From Boseongicola sp. (GTDB lineage: Bacteria; Pseudomonadota; Alphaproteobacteria; Rhodobacterales; Rhodobacteraceae): a DNA stretch of 44,078 bases. The notes under the pieces were generated by a model. It was given only the letters and a program-made list of their open reading frames with translations, searched no databases and had not been told where the DNA came from. Of the stretch, positions 1 through 9,580 are shown piece after piece (the first letter of the stretch is position 1; each line of letters opens with the position of its first letter). The stretch lies in the NCBI GenBank assembly GCA_028824715.1, contig JAPPCV010000027.1:1-44078 (forward strand), written 5' to 3'. A program made the position numbers and the translations under genes.

Positions 1-22
1 ATGGCAGGCCGATGTGACCGCT

Positions 23-51
23 CCGCAACATATCCCGGGCCGCAACATATC
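23..51 (+). repeat. 12-bp direct repeat pair
   Basis: CCGCAACATATC occurs at 23-34 and again at 40-51, with the second copy abutting the large palindrome at 51-82, whose arms carry the related word GCAACATCT. The repeated word is seen directly; its role is not known. Confidence 0.6.
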
Positions 52-82
52 TGCAGAGATGTTGCATGCAACATCTCTGCAG
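51..82. repeat. Perfect 32-bp palindrome
   Basis: The 16-base half CTGCAGAGATGTTGCA is followed directly by its exact reverse complement, with no spacer. The palindrome lies in the untranslated stretch beyond the 3' end of djlA and is followed by a GGCCGG-GAA-CCGGCC hairpin (93-107) and a CCGTCGC-TTTCAG-GCGACGG hairpin (153-172). None has a T-run, so these are not standard intrinsic terminators. They could be a dyad bound by a dimeric protein or RNA-level structures between converging or tandem units. Confidence 0.6.
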
Positions 83-255
83 CTTGTCAAGGGGCCGGGA
101 ACCGGCCTTCGGTCGCGAAGCGTGCGGGTTGCCGCGTAGCTTGGCCGAGAAGCCGTCGCTTTCAGGCGACGGAGTGTTCACTGATGTCCCGGCGACCATC
201 TCAAGCGGCATCTGGCATGCCAGACAACGCAAGACAGCCTGACTCCGGCATCCGC

Positions 256-1029
256 TCAGGAAAGGCTTCGCTCCTTCTTGATCCGATCAAAGGCAATGTT
301 CGCCTCAGACGTCTTCTTGGCGCCGAGCTTGTGGAATTCCTCGGGCATCCCCTTTGCCATCAACCTGTCTGGATGAAAGTCCTTGATGATCCTGCGATAG
401 GCCTTGCGGACTTCATCGTCCGTCGCGTCCCGGCTTACGCCAAGGATCTCGTACGGGTTTTCCTCGTCAGGAACCGCGTCCGGAACGTAAGTGTGCTCAA
501 TCCGCATGCAGTGCTCAGCCGAAAACCCGAATTCGCGTGCGACGCGGCCAATGAAGTCCCTTTCTCCGCTGTGGTAGGTTCCGTCCGCGGCGGCAATCTG
601 AACAAGTCCGGCAAGAATCTGTTCGAGCATGGCCTTGTCGTTGCGAACAATGGACGCGATCTGTCGGGCGTAAGGCTCAAATCCGGTCGCGTCCGCTTTG
701 GCGGCATCGAATATCGCGCCGACCTCTGCCCTTGCCTCTTCCGGGAAGGAAACAACGCGCTTCAGGGCATTGATTTCATCGCGGGTCACGCGACCATCGG
801 CCTTGCTGAGCTTTGCCGCGAGCGTGACGAACGCCACCGCGAAGGCCGTTTGAACATCAAACTTCGAACGGCTCCATGGACCTGCGCGATTTCCAACCTT
901 GGGCCTGACATCGGGAGAAGGTCGCCGCTTGTCCACAACGTGTCCGAGCGCAAGCCCAGCGATGGCACCAAGCGGCCCGCCAATTGCAAAACCGGCGGCG
1001 CTGCCAAGGATCTTTCCGAATACGGCCAA
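256..1029 (-). CDS. djlA: DjlA-type J-domain co-chaperone with TerB domain
   Basis: A 257-residue protein that should stimulate DnaK ATPase activity. An N-terminal glycine-rich hydrophobic stretch (about residues 9-31) is compatible with membrane association, as in DjlA proteins. Residues about 58-165 form a TerB-like all-helical domain with acidic residues, and about 191-250 form a J domain with the essential HPD tripeptide at 219-221. The domain order matches alphaproteobacterial DjlA. ATG start at 1029; the -10/-35 pair just upstream supports it as a single-gene transcript. The family is recognised from domain order and HPD motif; the client proteins are unknown. Confidence 0.88.
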   Translation of the reverse strand: MAVFGKILGSAAGFAIGGPLGAIAGLALGHVVDKRRPSPDVRPKVGNRAGPWSRSKFDVQTAFAVAFVTLAAKLSKADGRVTRDEINALKRVVSFPEEARAEVGAIFDAAKADATGFEPYARQIASIVRNDKAMLEQILAGLVQIAAADGTYHSGERDFIGRVAREFGFSAEHCMRIEHTYVPDAVPDEENPYEILGVSRDATDDEVRKAYRRIIKDFHPDRLMAKGMPEEFHKLGAKKTSEANIAFDRIKKERSLS

Positions 1030-1577
1030 GTAGCTCGCTCCTTGCTTCCGTCAGCGCACCAGGCGTTTCCCGCTGTCGTCGCGAAATTGCGCGAAGGTAT
1101 ATTGCAAGCGCGTCACTGATCCAAGTGCCGGACGCCGCCGCGCCGAAGATCACAATCGTGGCTCTGGGGCGCGTAGGCGGGCATGGAATTGCCCTGATCA
1201 TTCACGGATCCACGCTTGGCGCGGGAGGGATGTGTCAGGGCAACACGCGTGCGCAAGCGGGAAGCTTGGGCGTTTCCGGTGACCATTGCTGCAGCGCCAG
1301 AGACTCGGTGCCGCGGCGGCATCGGCTCTTGGCTTCCGCTTGCCAACCTGGTGTCCGGACCACCTGCATCCGGTCTTCCCGTGAGACAATGTCATCGCCC
1401 GCGGCTGGCACTTGGTCCCCGGCCCAAGGCGCATCGAGCCGCAGCGGTTCCAATGCCGCAGGATCGAGATACACGCCTGGAAGCCGTCCTCCACATTGTG
1501 CCTGCGACTGATCCGATTCCGGCACCGAAAGCCGGTGCCCCCAGAACAGGAGAATTGCGCCTGCACGTTTCCGGCCT
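1030..1577. other. Intergenic stretch, no convincing gene
   Basis: Between djlA and the ABC operon. It holds the djlA promoter and a GGCACCG-AAAGC-CGGTGCC hairpin (1521-1539) just beyond the stop of the last ABC gene. That hairpin may end the operon transcript but has no T-run. Open frames here are arginine/serine-rich shadows; a short hydrophobic stretch on the minus strand near 1100-1200 resembles the start of a YdcF-type protein but does not continue. Confidence 0.5.
1096..1124 (-). promoter_or_regulatory. Candidate sigma-70 promoter of djlA
   Basis: On the minus strand TTGGAT (-35, 1119-1124) and TATACC (-10, 1096-1101) are separated by exactly 17 bases. The expected transcript would start near 1089 and leave a leader of about 60 bases before the djlA ATG. 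Confidence 0.45.
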
Positions 1578-2576
1578 TCAGGCCGCAACAAGACTCATCA
1601 GTTCCTTCCAACGATGGCAGGCAACATCATGTCCGCCTTCGGTTTCAAGCGCCGGCTCCTGAGACTTGCAGATGTCAATGGCATGCGGGCAGCGCGTCTG
1701 GAACTTGCATCCTGGAGGCTGATCCGTTGGCGACGGAATTTCCCCTGCCAGCTTCTGTGCGGTCTTGTCGTCGTCCGGGTCCAGTGACGGAATGGCCGAA
1801 AACAACGCCTTGGTGTAGGGATGCCGTGGCGCCTCGAAGAGCTTGCGTGTCGGAGCGGTCTCGATCAGCCGGCCCAAATACATGACCGCGACGTGATCGC
1901 AGGTATGGGCCACGACCGACAGGTCGTGGCTGATGAACATGAATGTCAGCCCCAGTTCGTCCTGCAACTGCTTCAGCAGATTGAGCACATCCGCCTGGAT
2001 TGACACGTCGAGCGCAGCAACGCTTTCGTCGGCAACCACGAATTTCGGCCCCGAGACGAGAGCCCGTGCAATCGAGATGCGCTGGCGCTGCCCGCCCGAA
2101 AAGGCATGAGGGAACCGCCGCAAATGCTCGAGGTTCAGCCGGCATCTCGCTGCGATCTCCCGAACGCGCTCGTCGGTCTCCGCCCTTCCCTTCGTCAGCC
2201 CCATCACTTCCAGGGGTTCCGCGATGATGTCTCGAACCGTCATTCGGGGGCTGAGCGCCGCATACGGATCCTGAAAGATCAGCTGCGCGCGCGTGCGATA
2301 GTCCTTCAGTTCCGCGCCATCCAGTCCCTCAAGGTCGTAGGCAACCTCGCCGTCATCATAGTGTGCAGTCCCCTCGGAAATCGGCACCGCCTTCAGAAGC
2401 GCGCGTCCCAGCGTCGTCTTTCCGGAGCCGGACTCTCCGACAAGTCCGAAAAACGAACCCTTCTCGATCTCGATCGAGACGTTGTCGACCGCCTTCAGGA
2501 GCTGCTTGACGAACAGTCCCGACCCGATCGGGAAATGCACCGACAGCCCCGACGCCTGGATCAGTGAACGGCTCAT
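1578..2576 (-). CDS. Peptide/nickel-type ABC importer ATPase (DppF/OppF-like)
   Basis: A 332-residue ATP-binding subunit, cytoplasmic, driving the importer encoded upstream. Walker A is GESGSGKTT, the signature is SGGQRQR, Walker B ends in VVADES, and the C-terminal oligopeptide extension has the cysteines of the OppF/DppF type (CKFQTRCPHA region), which in relatives can bind an iron-sulfur cluster. A longer frame exists, but the ATG at 2576 overlaps the preceding stop as ATGA and begins with a normal ATPase N-terminus, so it is preferred. Last gene of the operon; its partner is the DppD-like ATPase. Confidence 0.9.
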   Translation of the reverse strand: MSRSLIQASGLSVHFPIGSGLFVKQLLKAVDNVSIEIEKGSFFGLVGESGSGKTTLGRALLKAVPISEGTAHYDDGEVAYDLEGLDGAELKDYRTRAQLIFQDPYAALSPRMTVRDIIAEPLEVMGLTKGRAETDERVREIAARCRLNLEHLRRFPHAFSGGQRQRISIARALVSGPKFVVADESVAALDVSIQADVLNLLKQLQDELGLTFMFISHDLSVVAHTCDHVAVMYLGRLIETAPTRKLFEAPRHPYTKALFSAIPSLDPDDDKTAQKLAGEIPSPTDQPPGCKFQTRCPHAIDICKSQEPALETEGGHDVACHRWKELMSLVAA

Positions 2577-3568
2577 TCCGCAGCTTCCCGATAGATGTGA
2601 CAGGCCACGCTGTGCGTTTCGTCCAGCCTGCAATTCATCGGCACAAGCGCCATGCATTCCTCTCCAACAACCTGCGAGCATCGAGTGTTGAACACGCAGC
2701 CAGCGGGGCGCTCAAGCGGCGACGGGATGTCCCCGGGAACAGGTGTCAGGGGCGCGTCAAGATCTTCCAGCTTGGGCAAGGCGGCGATCAGGCCTTGCGT
2801 GTACGGATGCCTGGGATTCCTGATGACTTCGCGCACCGGACCTTCCTCTACGAGACGGCCTAGATACATCACGTTCACCCTGTCGGCAGTCTGGGCCACG
2901 ACGCCAAGATCGTGCGTGATGAAAATGATGCCCATGCCGAACTCGGAAACCAGATCTTTCATCAGGTCGATCACCTGGGCCTGGATCGTCACGTCAAGCG
3001 CGGTCGTCGGCTCGTCAGCGATCAGAAGCGACGGGTTCGTGGACAATGCCATGGCGATCATCGCTCGCTGGCGCATGCCGCCGGACAGCTCGAAAGCGTA
3101 CTGATCGAATCGTCTCGCCGCATCCGAGATCCCGACACGGTCAAGCATCTCGATCGAGACCGACTTCGCGGTGCTCTTCGACATGTCCGAATGCAGCAGC
3201 AACTGCTCCACCATCTGCTTGCCGATCGTGATGGCCGGCGCAAAGCTGGCCATAGGTTCCTGGAAGATCATGCTGATCGCGCCGCCGCGGACCACATTCA
3301 GCTCACGCGGCGTCCTGAGAGACAGCACGTCGACCGGCCCGGTGTCTGTGTGAAGCGTGATTCGAGACTCGGACGAATAGATCGCGTTTCTCGCATTGAG
3401 ATGCATCAGGGACTTTGCCGTCACGGACTTTCCCGATCCGCTCTCGCCGACAAGGCCCATCACTTCGCCCTTCATCAGCGTGAAGGACACGTCCTCAACG
3501 GCCGTGATCAGGCCTTCGTCCGTCCTGAACTGAAGCGTCAGGTTCTCGACCTCGATCAGTGGCGTCAT
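2573..3568 (-). CDS. Peptide/nickel-type ABC importer ATPase (DppD/OppD-like)
   Basis: A 331-residue ATPase that should form a heterodimer with the product of the next gene. Walker [10 protein letters not shown], signature LSGGMRQR and Walker B LLIADEPT are all present, and the C-terminal extension has the cysteines of the OppD type (CVFNTRC). Start ATG overlaps the permease stop by four bases (ATGA) and its own stop overlaps the next start in the same way, so the last four genes of the operon are translationally coupled. Confidence 0.9.
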   Translation of the reverse strand: MTPLIEVENLTLQFRTDEGLITAVEDVSFTLMKGEVMGLVGESGSGKSVTAKSLMHLNARNAIYSSESRITLHTDTGPVDVLSLRTPRELNVVRGGAISMIFQEPMASFAPAITIGKQMVEQLLLHSDMSKSTAKSVSIEMLDRVGISDAARRFDQYAFELSGGMRQRAMIAMALSTNPSLLIADEPTTALDVTIQAQVIDLMKDLVSEFGMGIIFITHDLGVVAQTADRVNVMYLGRLVEEGPVREVIRNPRHPYTQGLIAALPKLEDLDAPLTPVPGDIPSPLERPAGCVFNTRCSQVVGEECMALVPMNCRLDETHSVACHIYREAAE

Positions 3569-4713
3569 TTCTGCGACTCCGAATATGGATCCGCCGCGTC
3601 CCGAAGCCCGTCACCGACGAAGACGAAGGCCATTACCAAGGCGATGAAGAACAAGACCGGGATGAAATACCATTGGTAGTTCAGCATCACGTCCGCACTT
3701 GTCGCCTTCTGCAAGAGCACGCCGAGCGACGAGACCGGATCCTTGAGACCGAGGCCAATGAACGAAAGCGCCGTCTCCGAAAGGACCATGTACGGAAACG
3801 AGATCACCAGATCGACGATGATGTATGACGTGAAGGACGGCAGGAGATGCCGCCGGATCACGTGCGCGGAGGATGCGCCGCAAAGCTGGGCGGCGAGCAC
3901 GTATTCCTGGTTGCGCTCGGTGAGCAGGTGGGTCCGGACGCGCCGCGCGAGCGTCGGCCAGCCGATGAATCCAAGAATGATCGAGATGTAGAAGAACCGT
4001 GCTTCGGCACTCAGTTCCGGTGGCATGAAGGCGGCCACCGCCATGAACAGGGGAATCGCGGGAACCGTTCGAACGGCATCCGTGATCATCTGGATCACCC
4101 CGTCGATCCAGCCGCCATAGTAGCCGGACACGCCTCCTATGATGAGGGCAAGGACGAAGGCGATGAAGACGCCGATCATTCCGACCTGGAGGGACGTCCA
4201 GATCGCGTGAAGCGTCCGGCTGAAGATGTCCTGACCGTCCTCGTCCGTGCCGAACAGGTGGATCTTTCCTTCCTGCACCCCGAACAGGTGCCGGTTGCCC
4301 GGGACGAAACCGAACAGGCGGTAGTCATCACCCTTCGGAAGAATGGTGACATAGTTCCGCTCGTCCTCGTTGACGGTGGTCACCCATCTGAAATTCGTCT
4401 TGAGGGACCTTTCACGCTCGACGGCATGGATGAACGGGCGCAAGGAACATCCGTTCTTGTCGCAAAACTTGGGAAATTGCGGCGCACCGTTCGTGTAGTC
4501 CTTGTTCCGGCCGGCGATGGTCGGGTCATAGGGCGACAGGAACGGCGCGAAAATGCCGGACACGATGAGAACGACCAGAACGGCGGCCGCCACCATGGCA
4601 GCCCGCTGCTTCTTGAAACGCGCCCAGATGAGCTGGCGCTGGGATGCCGTGAAATAGGCCTCCTTGGAGCGTTGCGCCTCCACCTCGACGGTCGTTTCCA
4701 CCCTGTCGGTCAT
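3565..4713 (-). CDS. Peptide-type ABC importer permease (DppC-like)
   Basis: A 382-residue inner-membrane permease. After a first membrane helix (about residues 38-58) there is an unusually long periplasmic segment with several charged stretches and two cysteines. It is followed by the typical 'FGTDEDGQDIFSR' entry to the transport domain and five more helices. The EAA-like coupling loop is AAQLCGASSAHVIRRHLLP. The long insertion makes it larger than textbook DppC (about 300) and is shared by a subset of DppC-like permeases. Overlaps both neighbours by ATGA. Confidence 0.87.
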   Translation of the reverse strand: MTDRVETTVEVEAQRSKEAYFTASQRQLIWARFKKQRAAMVAAAVLVVLIVSGIFAPFLSPYDPTIAGRNKDYTNGAPQFPKFCDKNGCSLRPFIHAVERERSLKTNFRWVTTVNEDERNYVTILPKGDDYRLFGFVPGNRHLFGVQEGKIHLFGTDEDGQDIFSRTLHAIWTSLQVGMIGVFIAFVLALIIGGVSGYYGGWIDGVIQMITDAVRTVPAIPLFMAVAAFMPPELSAEARFFYISIILGFIGWPTLARRVRTHLLTERNQEYVLAAQLCGASSAHVIRRHLLPSFTSYIIVDLVISFPYMVLSETALSFIGLGLKDPVSSLGVLLQKATSADVMLNYQWYFIPVLFFIALVMAFVFVGDGLRDAADPYSESQK

Positions 4714-5714
4714 CGGATGATGCTCTTTCGAACGCGGGGATCGATCACGGCGAGCGCCACGTCGGTCGTGAAGTTCAGGGCGACGATAGACGCCGTGAGC
4801 AGGAAGATGATCGCCCCGGCAAGCTGCTGGTCGTTCGACCTGGCCAGCGCCTCGATCAGGAGCGCGCCGGCATCGGTCATGACCAGGATCAGGGCCACGA
4901 TCGGCAACTCGTTGAATATCCGGTTAAGGTCGAAGCCGAGCGAATTCACGATCGGCCCGAGCGCATGGCGGGCCGGATAGCCCCAGAGCAGCTTGCGACC
5001 ATGAACTCCTCGCGCCGCCGCCGCAGTGACGTACAGCTTGCCGATTTCATCGAACATCAGGGCGCGCACGGTCTGGAGCGCAAAGGCCGTGGCTGACCAT
5101 CCCAAAATGAAGATTGGCAACCACGCATGCTTCAGCAGATCAAGGAACTTTGCAAACGACCACGGCGCATCCCTGAATTCGCTGGAGAACAGCCCCGTCA
5201 AGGTCTCCCCGAAATACACCGTCGCGAACAGCATGATCATCAGCGCCAGCAGGAAGTTCGGCATCGCAAGCCCGAGGTAGCTGACGATGCGCAGCGAGTT
5301 GTTGAGGAACGCGTTGTGCGACGCGGCGGCCAGGATGCCGACGGGAATCGCGATGATGTAGGCCAGTGCCAGCGAAGCCATGCAGATCGACAGCGACAGC
5401 CAGAACTTGTCGCCCAACAGCTGGGCGATGTTCACGCGCAGGATGCAGCTGTCGCCGAACTCGCCCTGGAACGCGTTGACGATCCACAGCGCCCAACGCT
5501 GCAGGAACGGCTTGTCGAGCCCCAGCCTCTGGCGTTCCAGCTCGATGTCGGCGACCGAGATGCCGGATCCCTGCGTGTTCTTGAAGGCCAGATACCTCTC
5601 GGCGCAATCGCCGGGCACAAGCTCCATCAGCGAAAACACCACGAGGGACACGATGACAAGCGTCATCGCAGCCATCAATGCGCGTGTGACGACAAAGCGC
5701 GCGAAGTTCAGCAT
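4710..5714 (-). CDS. Peptide-type ABC importer permease (DppB-like)
   Basis: A 334-residue integral membrane protein with six predicted helices and the DppB-type N-terminus (RFVVTRALMAAMTLVIVSLV followed by the PGD motif). The coupling loop reads YVTAAAARGVHGRKLLWGYPARHA. It pairs with the overlapping DppC-like permease to form the channel. It is the first gene after the binding protein, separated by a 118-base gap holding a strong GC hairpin. Confidence 0.88.
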   Translation of the reverse strand: MLNFARFVVTRALMAAMTLVIVSLVVFSLMELVPGDCAERYLAFKNTQGSGISVADIELERQRLGLDKPFLQRWALWIVNAFQGEFGDSCILRVNIAQLLGDKFWLSLSICMASLALAYIIAIPVGILAAASHNAFLNNSLRIVSYLGLAMPNFLLALMIMLFATVYFGETLTGLFSSEFRDAPWSFAKFLDLLKHAWLPIFILGWSATAFALQTVRALMFDEIGKLYVTAAAARGVHGRKLLWGYPARHALGPIVNSLGFDLNRIFNELPIVALILVMTDAGALLIEALARSNDQQLAGAIIFLLTASIVALNFTTDVALAVIDPRVRKSIIR

Positions 5715-5780
5715 GGCCGATCCCGCTTCCGCGCCCGGTCAAGGCTCTTCACGATGTCCTGGACGCGGGTCCCACTCATT

Positions 5781-5811
5781 TGCCGGGGGCAGGATCGTCC
5801 TGCCCCCGGCA
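5781..5811. repeat. 14-bp-stem GC hairpin after binding-protein gene
   Basis: TGCCGGGGGCAGGA, loop TCG, then its exact complement. It lies between the stop of the binding protein and the start of the first permease and has no T-run. Such hairpins commonly protect the upstream message from 3' decay, so that the binding protein is made in excess over the membrane parts; that role here is inferred. Confidence 0.75.
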
Positions 5812-5832
5812 TGCAGCAAAGCAAAACCTGGC

Positions 5833-7872
5833 CTATTCGTCCAGCCACCATTGCGTGGCGCGATACGGATAGGTCCGGTAATACTCGTAGCTGTGCGTCT
5901 TGGTTTCGGTGAAGTTCTGCAGCGCATTGCGATGGATCATTGGCGCGGGTGCGTTCACCGTTCCTATGAACAGCAGTTGCCTTGCCATCGTCTCGGCCAT
6001 CCGGGCGCCGACCTCGTTGAACTCGTCCGAACCCTGTGCAGCGGACTGCAGCGAATTGATGTCATCCATCATCTGCTTGGCCCAGTCCGGCGGCTCAACT
6101 CCGGCCGAACCGCCCGAATCGACCCATTCGGCCCAGAGCATCGCGTTCCGGTTGCCGAAGTAGTTCTCGAAGGGCGGCACCCAGAGCTCGTTGTTGCCAA
6201 GCACGATGGCCAGGGGCTGGCCTTTCCGCCACATCGAGGCATCGAGCTTGTTCGACGATTGCGCCGAACGGTACTCGTCGGGCGTCACTTCCTTGACAAC
6301 CGAATCGATTCCGGCGTCCCGCCAGTATTGCGCGACAAGCTCCACGGTCTGGCCGGCGATCCCCTGCGTGGAGAAGTTCATGTTCAGGACAAGCTTCTCC
6401 CCGTTCGGCAATTCGCGCATTCCGTCCCCGTCGACGTCGTTGAGGCCCAGCGCGTCCAGCCTGGCCGCTGCTCCGTCGGGATCGAACTCGGCCATGTGGC
6501 CGTGCAGCGCTGGATCGGCGAAGTCCGGCAGCGGCGAAAACCCGACATAGGCCTGCGGGGTGCCTTGGCCGAAGAAGCCGATCTCGTTCAGTTCCTCCCG
6601 ATTGATGGCTAGTGACATCGCCTCGCGGAACGACAGGTCGCTGAACACGGCGCGCTTCGCGGGATCTTCGTGAGTCACGTTGAAGCCGAAGGCGCCGATC
6701 GTGATCTCCGGCTTCAGATGCACGGTGTAGTCACCCTTTTCCTGCGCTTCGAGGAGGATGGGTGCGGAGGCAAGCTGGAGCGACTGCGCCTTGTAGTCGA
6801 CTTCGCCGTTGACGATCTTCAGGATACGGACCTCGTTGTCGTTGATGTAGACCTCGTCCTGCTCCGAGATGTAGGGCAGCTGCTGCCCGGTCGGATCCAC
6901 CTGGAAGAAGTACGGATTTGCCACGAGGTGACGACCCTCGGTCGTGTCCGCGATGTAGATGTGGCTTTCCAGCGTCGGATGCGTGTGCTTGGGCAGGCCG
7001 TCCACGAGAGCCGCTCTTGACAGCATCGGCGTCGGCGTGTCCGTCCAGTCCGAATTCCCGTAATAGGCCAGGATCGCGTCATAGCCGTTCTCGAAACCGA
7101 GCGACTGCGCATAGCTGTCCGCGTCCGGGTTGATGTCCGGATGGAACTGGCCAAGGAAGTGCATTGGCTGGAAGCCCTGCCCGAAATGCGTCGCGAAGTG
7201 GGCCAGAAGGCCGGGCTTCGGCGCAGGCAGGTTGAAGATCACCGTCACGTCGTCCGGTGCATCGACGGTCATCGTCTCGCCGCCCACGGTCACGTAATCC
7301 TTGGGCTTCTCGAAGATGTTGGTGTCCAGCATCAGCTTGTCATGCCAGAACTTGACGTCCGCGGACGTGAACGGTGCGCCGTCGGACCATTTGTGCCCCT
7401 TCCTGAGCGTGACGGTGAGTTTCGTGAAGTCGTCATTCCACTCCCAGGACTTCGCCACGTTGGGGACGATTGTCTGGAGATCGTCGGAGTAGCGCACGAG
7501 GTTTACGTGGCGCACGGACAGGAAGTCGGATGTCCCCGCCTCGGTCGCGTTGGACAGGACGTCAAGCGTGCCGCCATACTTTCCGATGCTGTCGTAGGGC
7601 ACAACGACAAGCGGCTCCTCGGGAATGCGTTCCGACAGCTGCGGAAGGTCGGGATTGCCGACGATTTTCGCATTCAGGGCGGCCGCCTCGGGATTGCCGC
7701 TGAACTCCATCGTGCAGCCCGCCGCCGCCTCGAACTCCGCGAGATCGTACTGCTGCGGATGTGCACCTGGCGCGACACCTCCCATGTCTGCCACCGTGAT
7801 CCCGGGACAGTTTGCGAATGCCAAGCCTGGCAGCATCGCAACTGCAATTCCGGACAAAAGTACCTTCTTCAT
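5833..7872 (-). CDS. Peptide-type ABC importer substrate-binding protein (SBP family 5)
   Basis: A 679-residue periplasmic binding protein, well above the usual 500-550. The ATG at 7872 is chosen because it starts directly at a classic signal peptide (MKKVLL, hydrophobic core, cleavage after AFA). The mature protein has the family 5 pattern (WSDGAPFTSADVKFW; later FREAMSLAINREEL) and a calcium-loop-like DVDGDGMRELPNGE near residue 510. First gene of the operon. The large size and the neighbouring phosphonate-type enzymes argue for an uncommon ligand, but the ligand cannot be read from the sequence. Confidence 0.9.
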   Translation of the reverse strand: MKKVLLSGIAVAMLPGLAFANCPGITVADMGGVAPGAHPQQYDLAEFEAAAGCTMEFSGNPEAAALNAKIVGNPDLPQLSERIPEEPLVVVPYDSIGKYGGTLDVLSNATEAGTSDFLSVRHVNLVRYSDDLQTIVPNVAKSWEWNDDFTKLTVTLRKGHKWSDGAPFTSADVKFWHDKLMLDTNIFEKPKDYVTVGGETMTVDAPDDVTVIFNLPAPKPGLLAHFATHFGQGFQPMHFLGQFHPDINPDADSYAQSLGFENGYDAILAYYGNSDWTDTPTPMLSRAALVDGLPKHTHPTLESHIYIADTTEGRHLVANPYFFQVDPTGQQLPYISEQDEVYINDNEVRILKIVNGEVDYKAQSLQLASAPILLEAQEKGDYTVHLKPEITIGAFGFNVTHEDPAKRAVFSDLSFREAMSLAINREELNEIGFFGQGTPQAYVGFSPLPDFADPALHGHMAEFDPDGAAARLDALGLNDVDGDGMRELPNGEKLVLNMNFSTQGIAGQTVELVAQYWRDAGIDSVVKEVTPDEYRSAQSSNKLDASMWRKGQPLAIVLGNNELWVPPFENYFGNRNAMLWAEWVDSGGSAGVEPPDWAKQMMDDINSLQSAAQGSDEFNEVGARMAETMARQLLFIGTVNAPAPMIHRNALQNFTETKTHSYEYYRTYPYRATQWWLDE

Positions 7873-8065
7873 TCTAACCCCCATGATTGGATGACGTCGG
7901 ACTGGCCAGCCTCGCTGAACATACAAAGACCGCCATACATGGCTCGCTTTTCACGAATGGTCCCCCCAATGATCGGGCCACTCCAGCGCCCGTCCCAGCC
8001 CCGTCGACTGATTGCACCGACTTTGCAACGGCACTGTGACACGGATTCACAAATTTCATCGCTCG

Positions 8066-9580
8066 TCAACAGTTTCCTGTCCTGACGCCGGCGTCACCGA
8101 CCTTCGTCATCGCGAATGTTCCCTCGGCATTCGACATGCGATGACGGAGCAATTCGCCCATCACGCGCTGGAGAAGTTCGGGCGCGCCAGGGTCCCCGGC
8201 AATGTTGCGGCCTTCGCCGTCGCGATCCATGTCGAACAGGATCGGCGGAAGGTCGCAACCAAACTGCACCAGCCGGTACCGACCGCTCCTGAAAACCGCG
8301 AGGTTGGACTCGCGGGACCGAACCCCAAGACGCCGCATCCAAAGTGTCGGTGTCACCGGATCGCCGAAATCGTATTCCGACATGGAACACGTGCGGGTCG
8401 CCCCCCGCACGTCGTCAAGGAACGGCAGAAGGCTTGTTCCGTTCATCGCATGCGGAACCCCTGCGCCGAGACGGTCAAGAAGCGTGACCGCAACATCAAT
8501 GGATTCGGTCATGTCGTTGACGATCTCGCCATGCGTGTCCGGCCGGGACGGGTCACGGACGATCAGCGGAACGCGAAAGGCCGCTTCATGGAACGTGCCC
8601 TTTCCCCACAATCCGTAATCTCCAAGCATCTCGCCATGATCGGAGGTGACGACCAGGACCGTGTCGTTCCATTGTCCGCTTGCCTTCAACCAGTCCACCA
8701 CGCGACCGAAATGCATGTCCACCTCGCTTGCCAGGCCGAGATAGATCGCTCGCAGTTCCGCCGTCGTCTCCGCAGAGGCGTCAAGGTCCGGAAAACCGAC
8801 CACCATCGATGCGGGCGGCTGCCGCTCCCTTGCGGGGGCGACGAACGGGTGCCGGTCGGGATCCCCTTCCCCGCGCAACGCCGCCGCGGGCGCCGGCATG
8901 TCGGCGGGATCGTACATTCGGTTGAACGGTGCAGGTGCAACGAAGGGGGGATGCGGCCGGATGTAGGTCAAGAGCGCGAACCAGCCCTGTGCCGCGCCGT
9001 TCATGCTTGCAATGAAGCGGTCAGTCAGGAACGCGGTGTCGCTGTCTTCCGCGGCGTAGCGCGCCGGGTCGGATACCCGGTCGCCATCGGGCCGGTAGGT
9101 TGCCGGGTATTCCGGCAGGGGGTTTCCCTTCGCCGCCAGATGGTCGCGCCAGGCGCGGTCGTCCGTTTCCGAACGCATGCGCAGGACTTCGTCGAAGCCT
9201 GCCATCAACTCCTCGGCGCTCCGGAGTCGCGGGTCATGGGCGTCGAGCACGCGGGGATCCTGCGTCGTATCGGTATATCCGAACAACTGCGGCGAATATC
9301 CGATTGTGCGGGCGGCGGTGGCCATGTTCGGCGTGTCGTGGCGCAGCGGCGTGCCGTTCCTGACCGCCCTGTGGTTCATCGCATACTGGCCTGTCAAAAG
9401 CGAAACGCGGCTCGGTCCGCACGGCGAGACAACCGAATAGTGGTTCGCGAACATGACCGCCTCGCTCGCGAACTCCCTAAGCCGGGGCAGATGCGCGATC
9501 CTGGCCAGGCCCCCGCCGCCCAACAGGTCGCCCCGGAACTGGTCGATCACGATGATCAGCACATTTGGCGTCTCGGACAT
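8066..9580 (-). CDS. Phosphonate monoester hydrolase / arylsulfatase family enzyme
   Basis: A 504-residue alkaline-phosphatase-superfamily hydrolase. The sulfatase signature CGPSRVSLLTG starts at Cys54, the residue converted to formylglycine by a maturase. The N-terminal DQFRGD supplies metal ligands and a second metal site is seen in SDHGEMLGDYGLWGK. Stretches such as MNHRAVRN, GYT and RPHPPFVAPAP match the phosphonate monoester hydrolase (PMH) branch, which cleaves phosphonate and sulfate monoesters. No signal peptide, so probably cytoplasmic. ATG at 9580 has GGGAG upstream; a TTG just before it is not needed. Lies 193 bases upstream of the importer operon in the same direction. A different ester preference within the superfamily is possible. 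Confidence 0.82.
   Translation of the reverse strand: MSETPNVLIIVIDQFRGDLLGGGGLARIAHLPRLREFASEAVMFANHYSVVSPCGPSRVSLLTGQYAMNHRAVRNGTPLRHDTPNMATAARTIGYSPQLFGYTDTTQDPRVLDAHDPRLRSAEELMAGFDEVLRMRSETDDRAWRDHLAAKGNPLPEYPATYRPDGDRVSDPARYAAEDSDTAFLTDRFIASMNGAAQGWFALLTYIRPHPPFVAPAPFNRMYDPADMPAPAAALRGEGDPDRHPFVAPARERQPPASMVVGFPDLDASAETTAELRAIYLGLASEVDMHFGRVVDWLKASGQWNDTVLVVTSDHGEMLGDYGLWGKGTFHEAAFRVPLIVRDPSRPDTHGEIVNDMTESIDVAVTLLDRLGAGVPHAMNGTSLLPFLDDVRGATRTCSMSEYDFGDPVTPTLWMRRLGVRSRESNLAVFRSGRYRLVQFGCDLPPILFDMDRDGEGRNIAGDPGAPELLQRVMGELLRHRMSNAEGTFAMTKVGDAGVRTGNC

Noticed and set aside
1-1119. 372-codon open frame on the plus strand
   Set aside because: It is the antisense shadow of djlA; its translation shows no fold and is arginine-rich, while the minus strand has a clear TerB and J domain.
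1030-1201. Start of a YdcF-like protein on the minus strand
   Set aside because: Only about 30 residues look right (RATIVIFGAA), the frame then runs into the djlA promoter and gene, and no ribosome site is seen.
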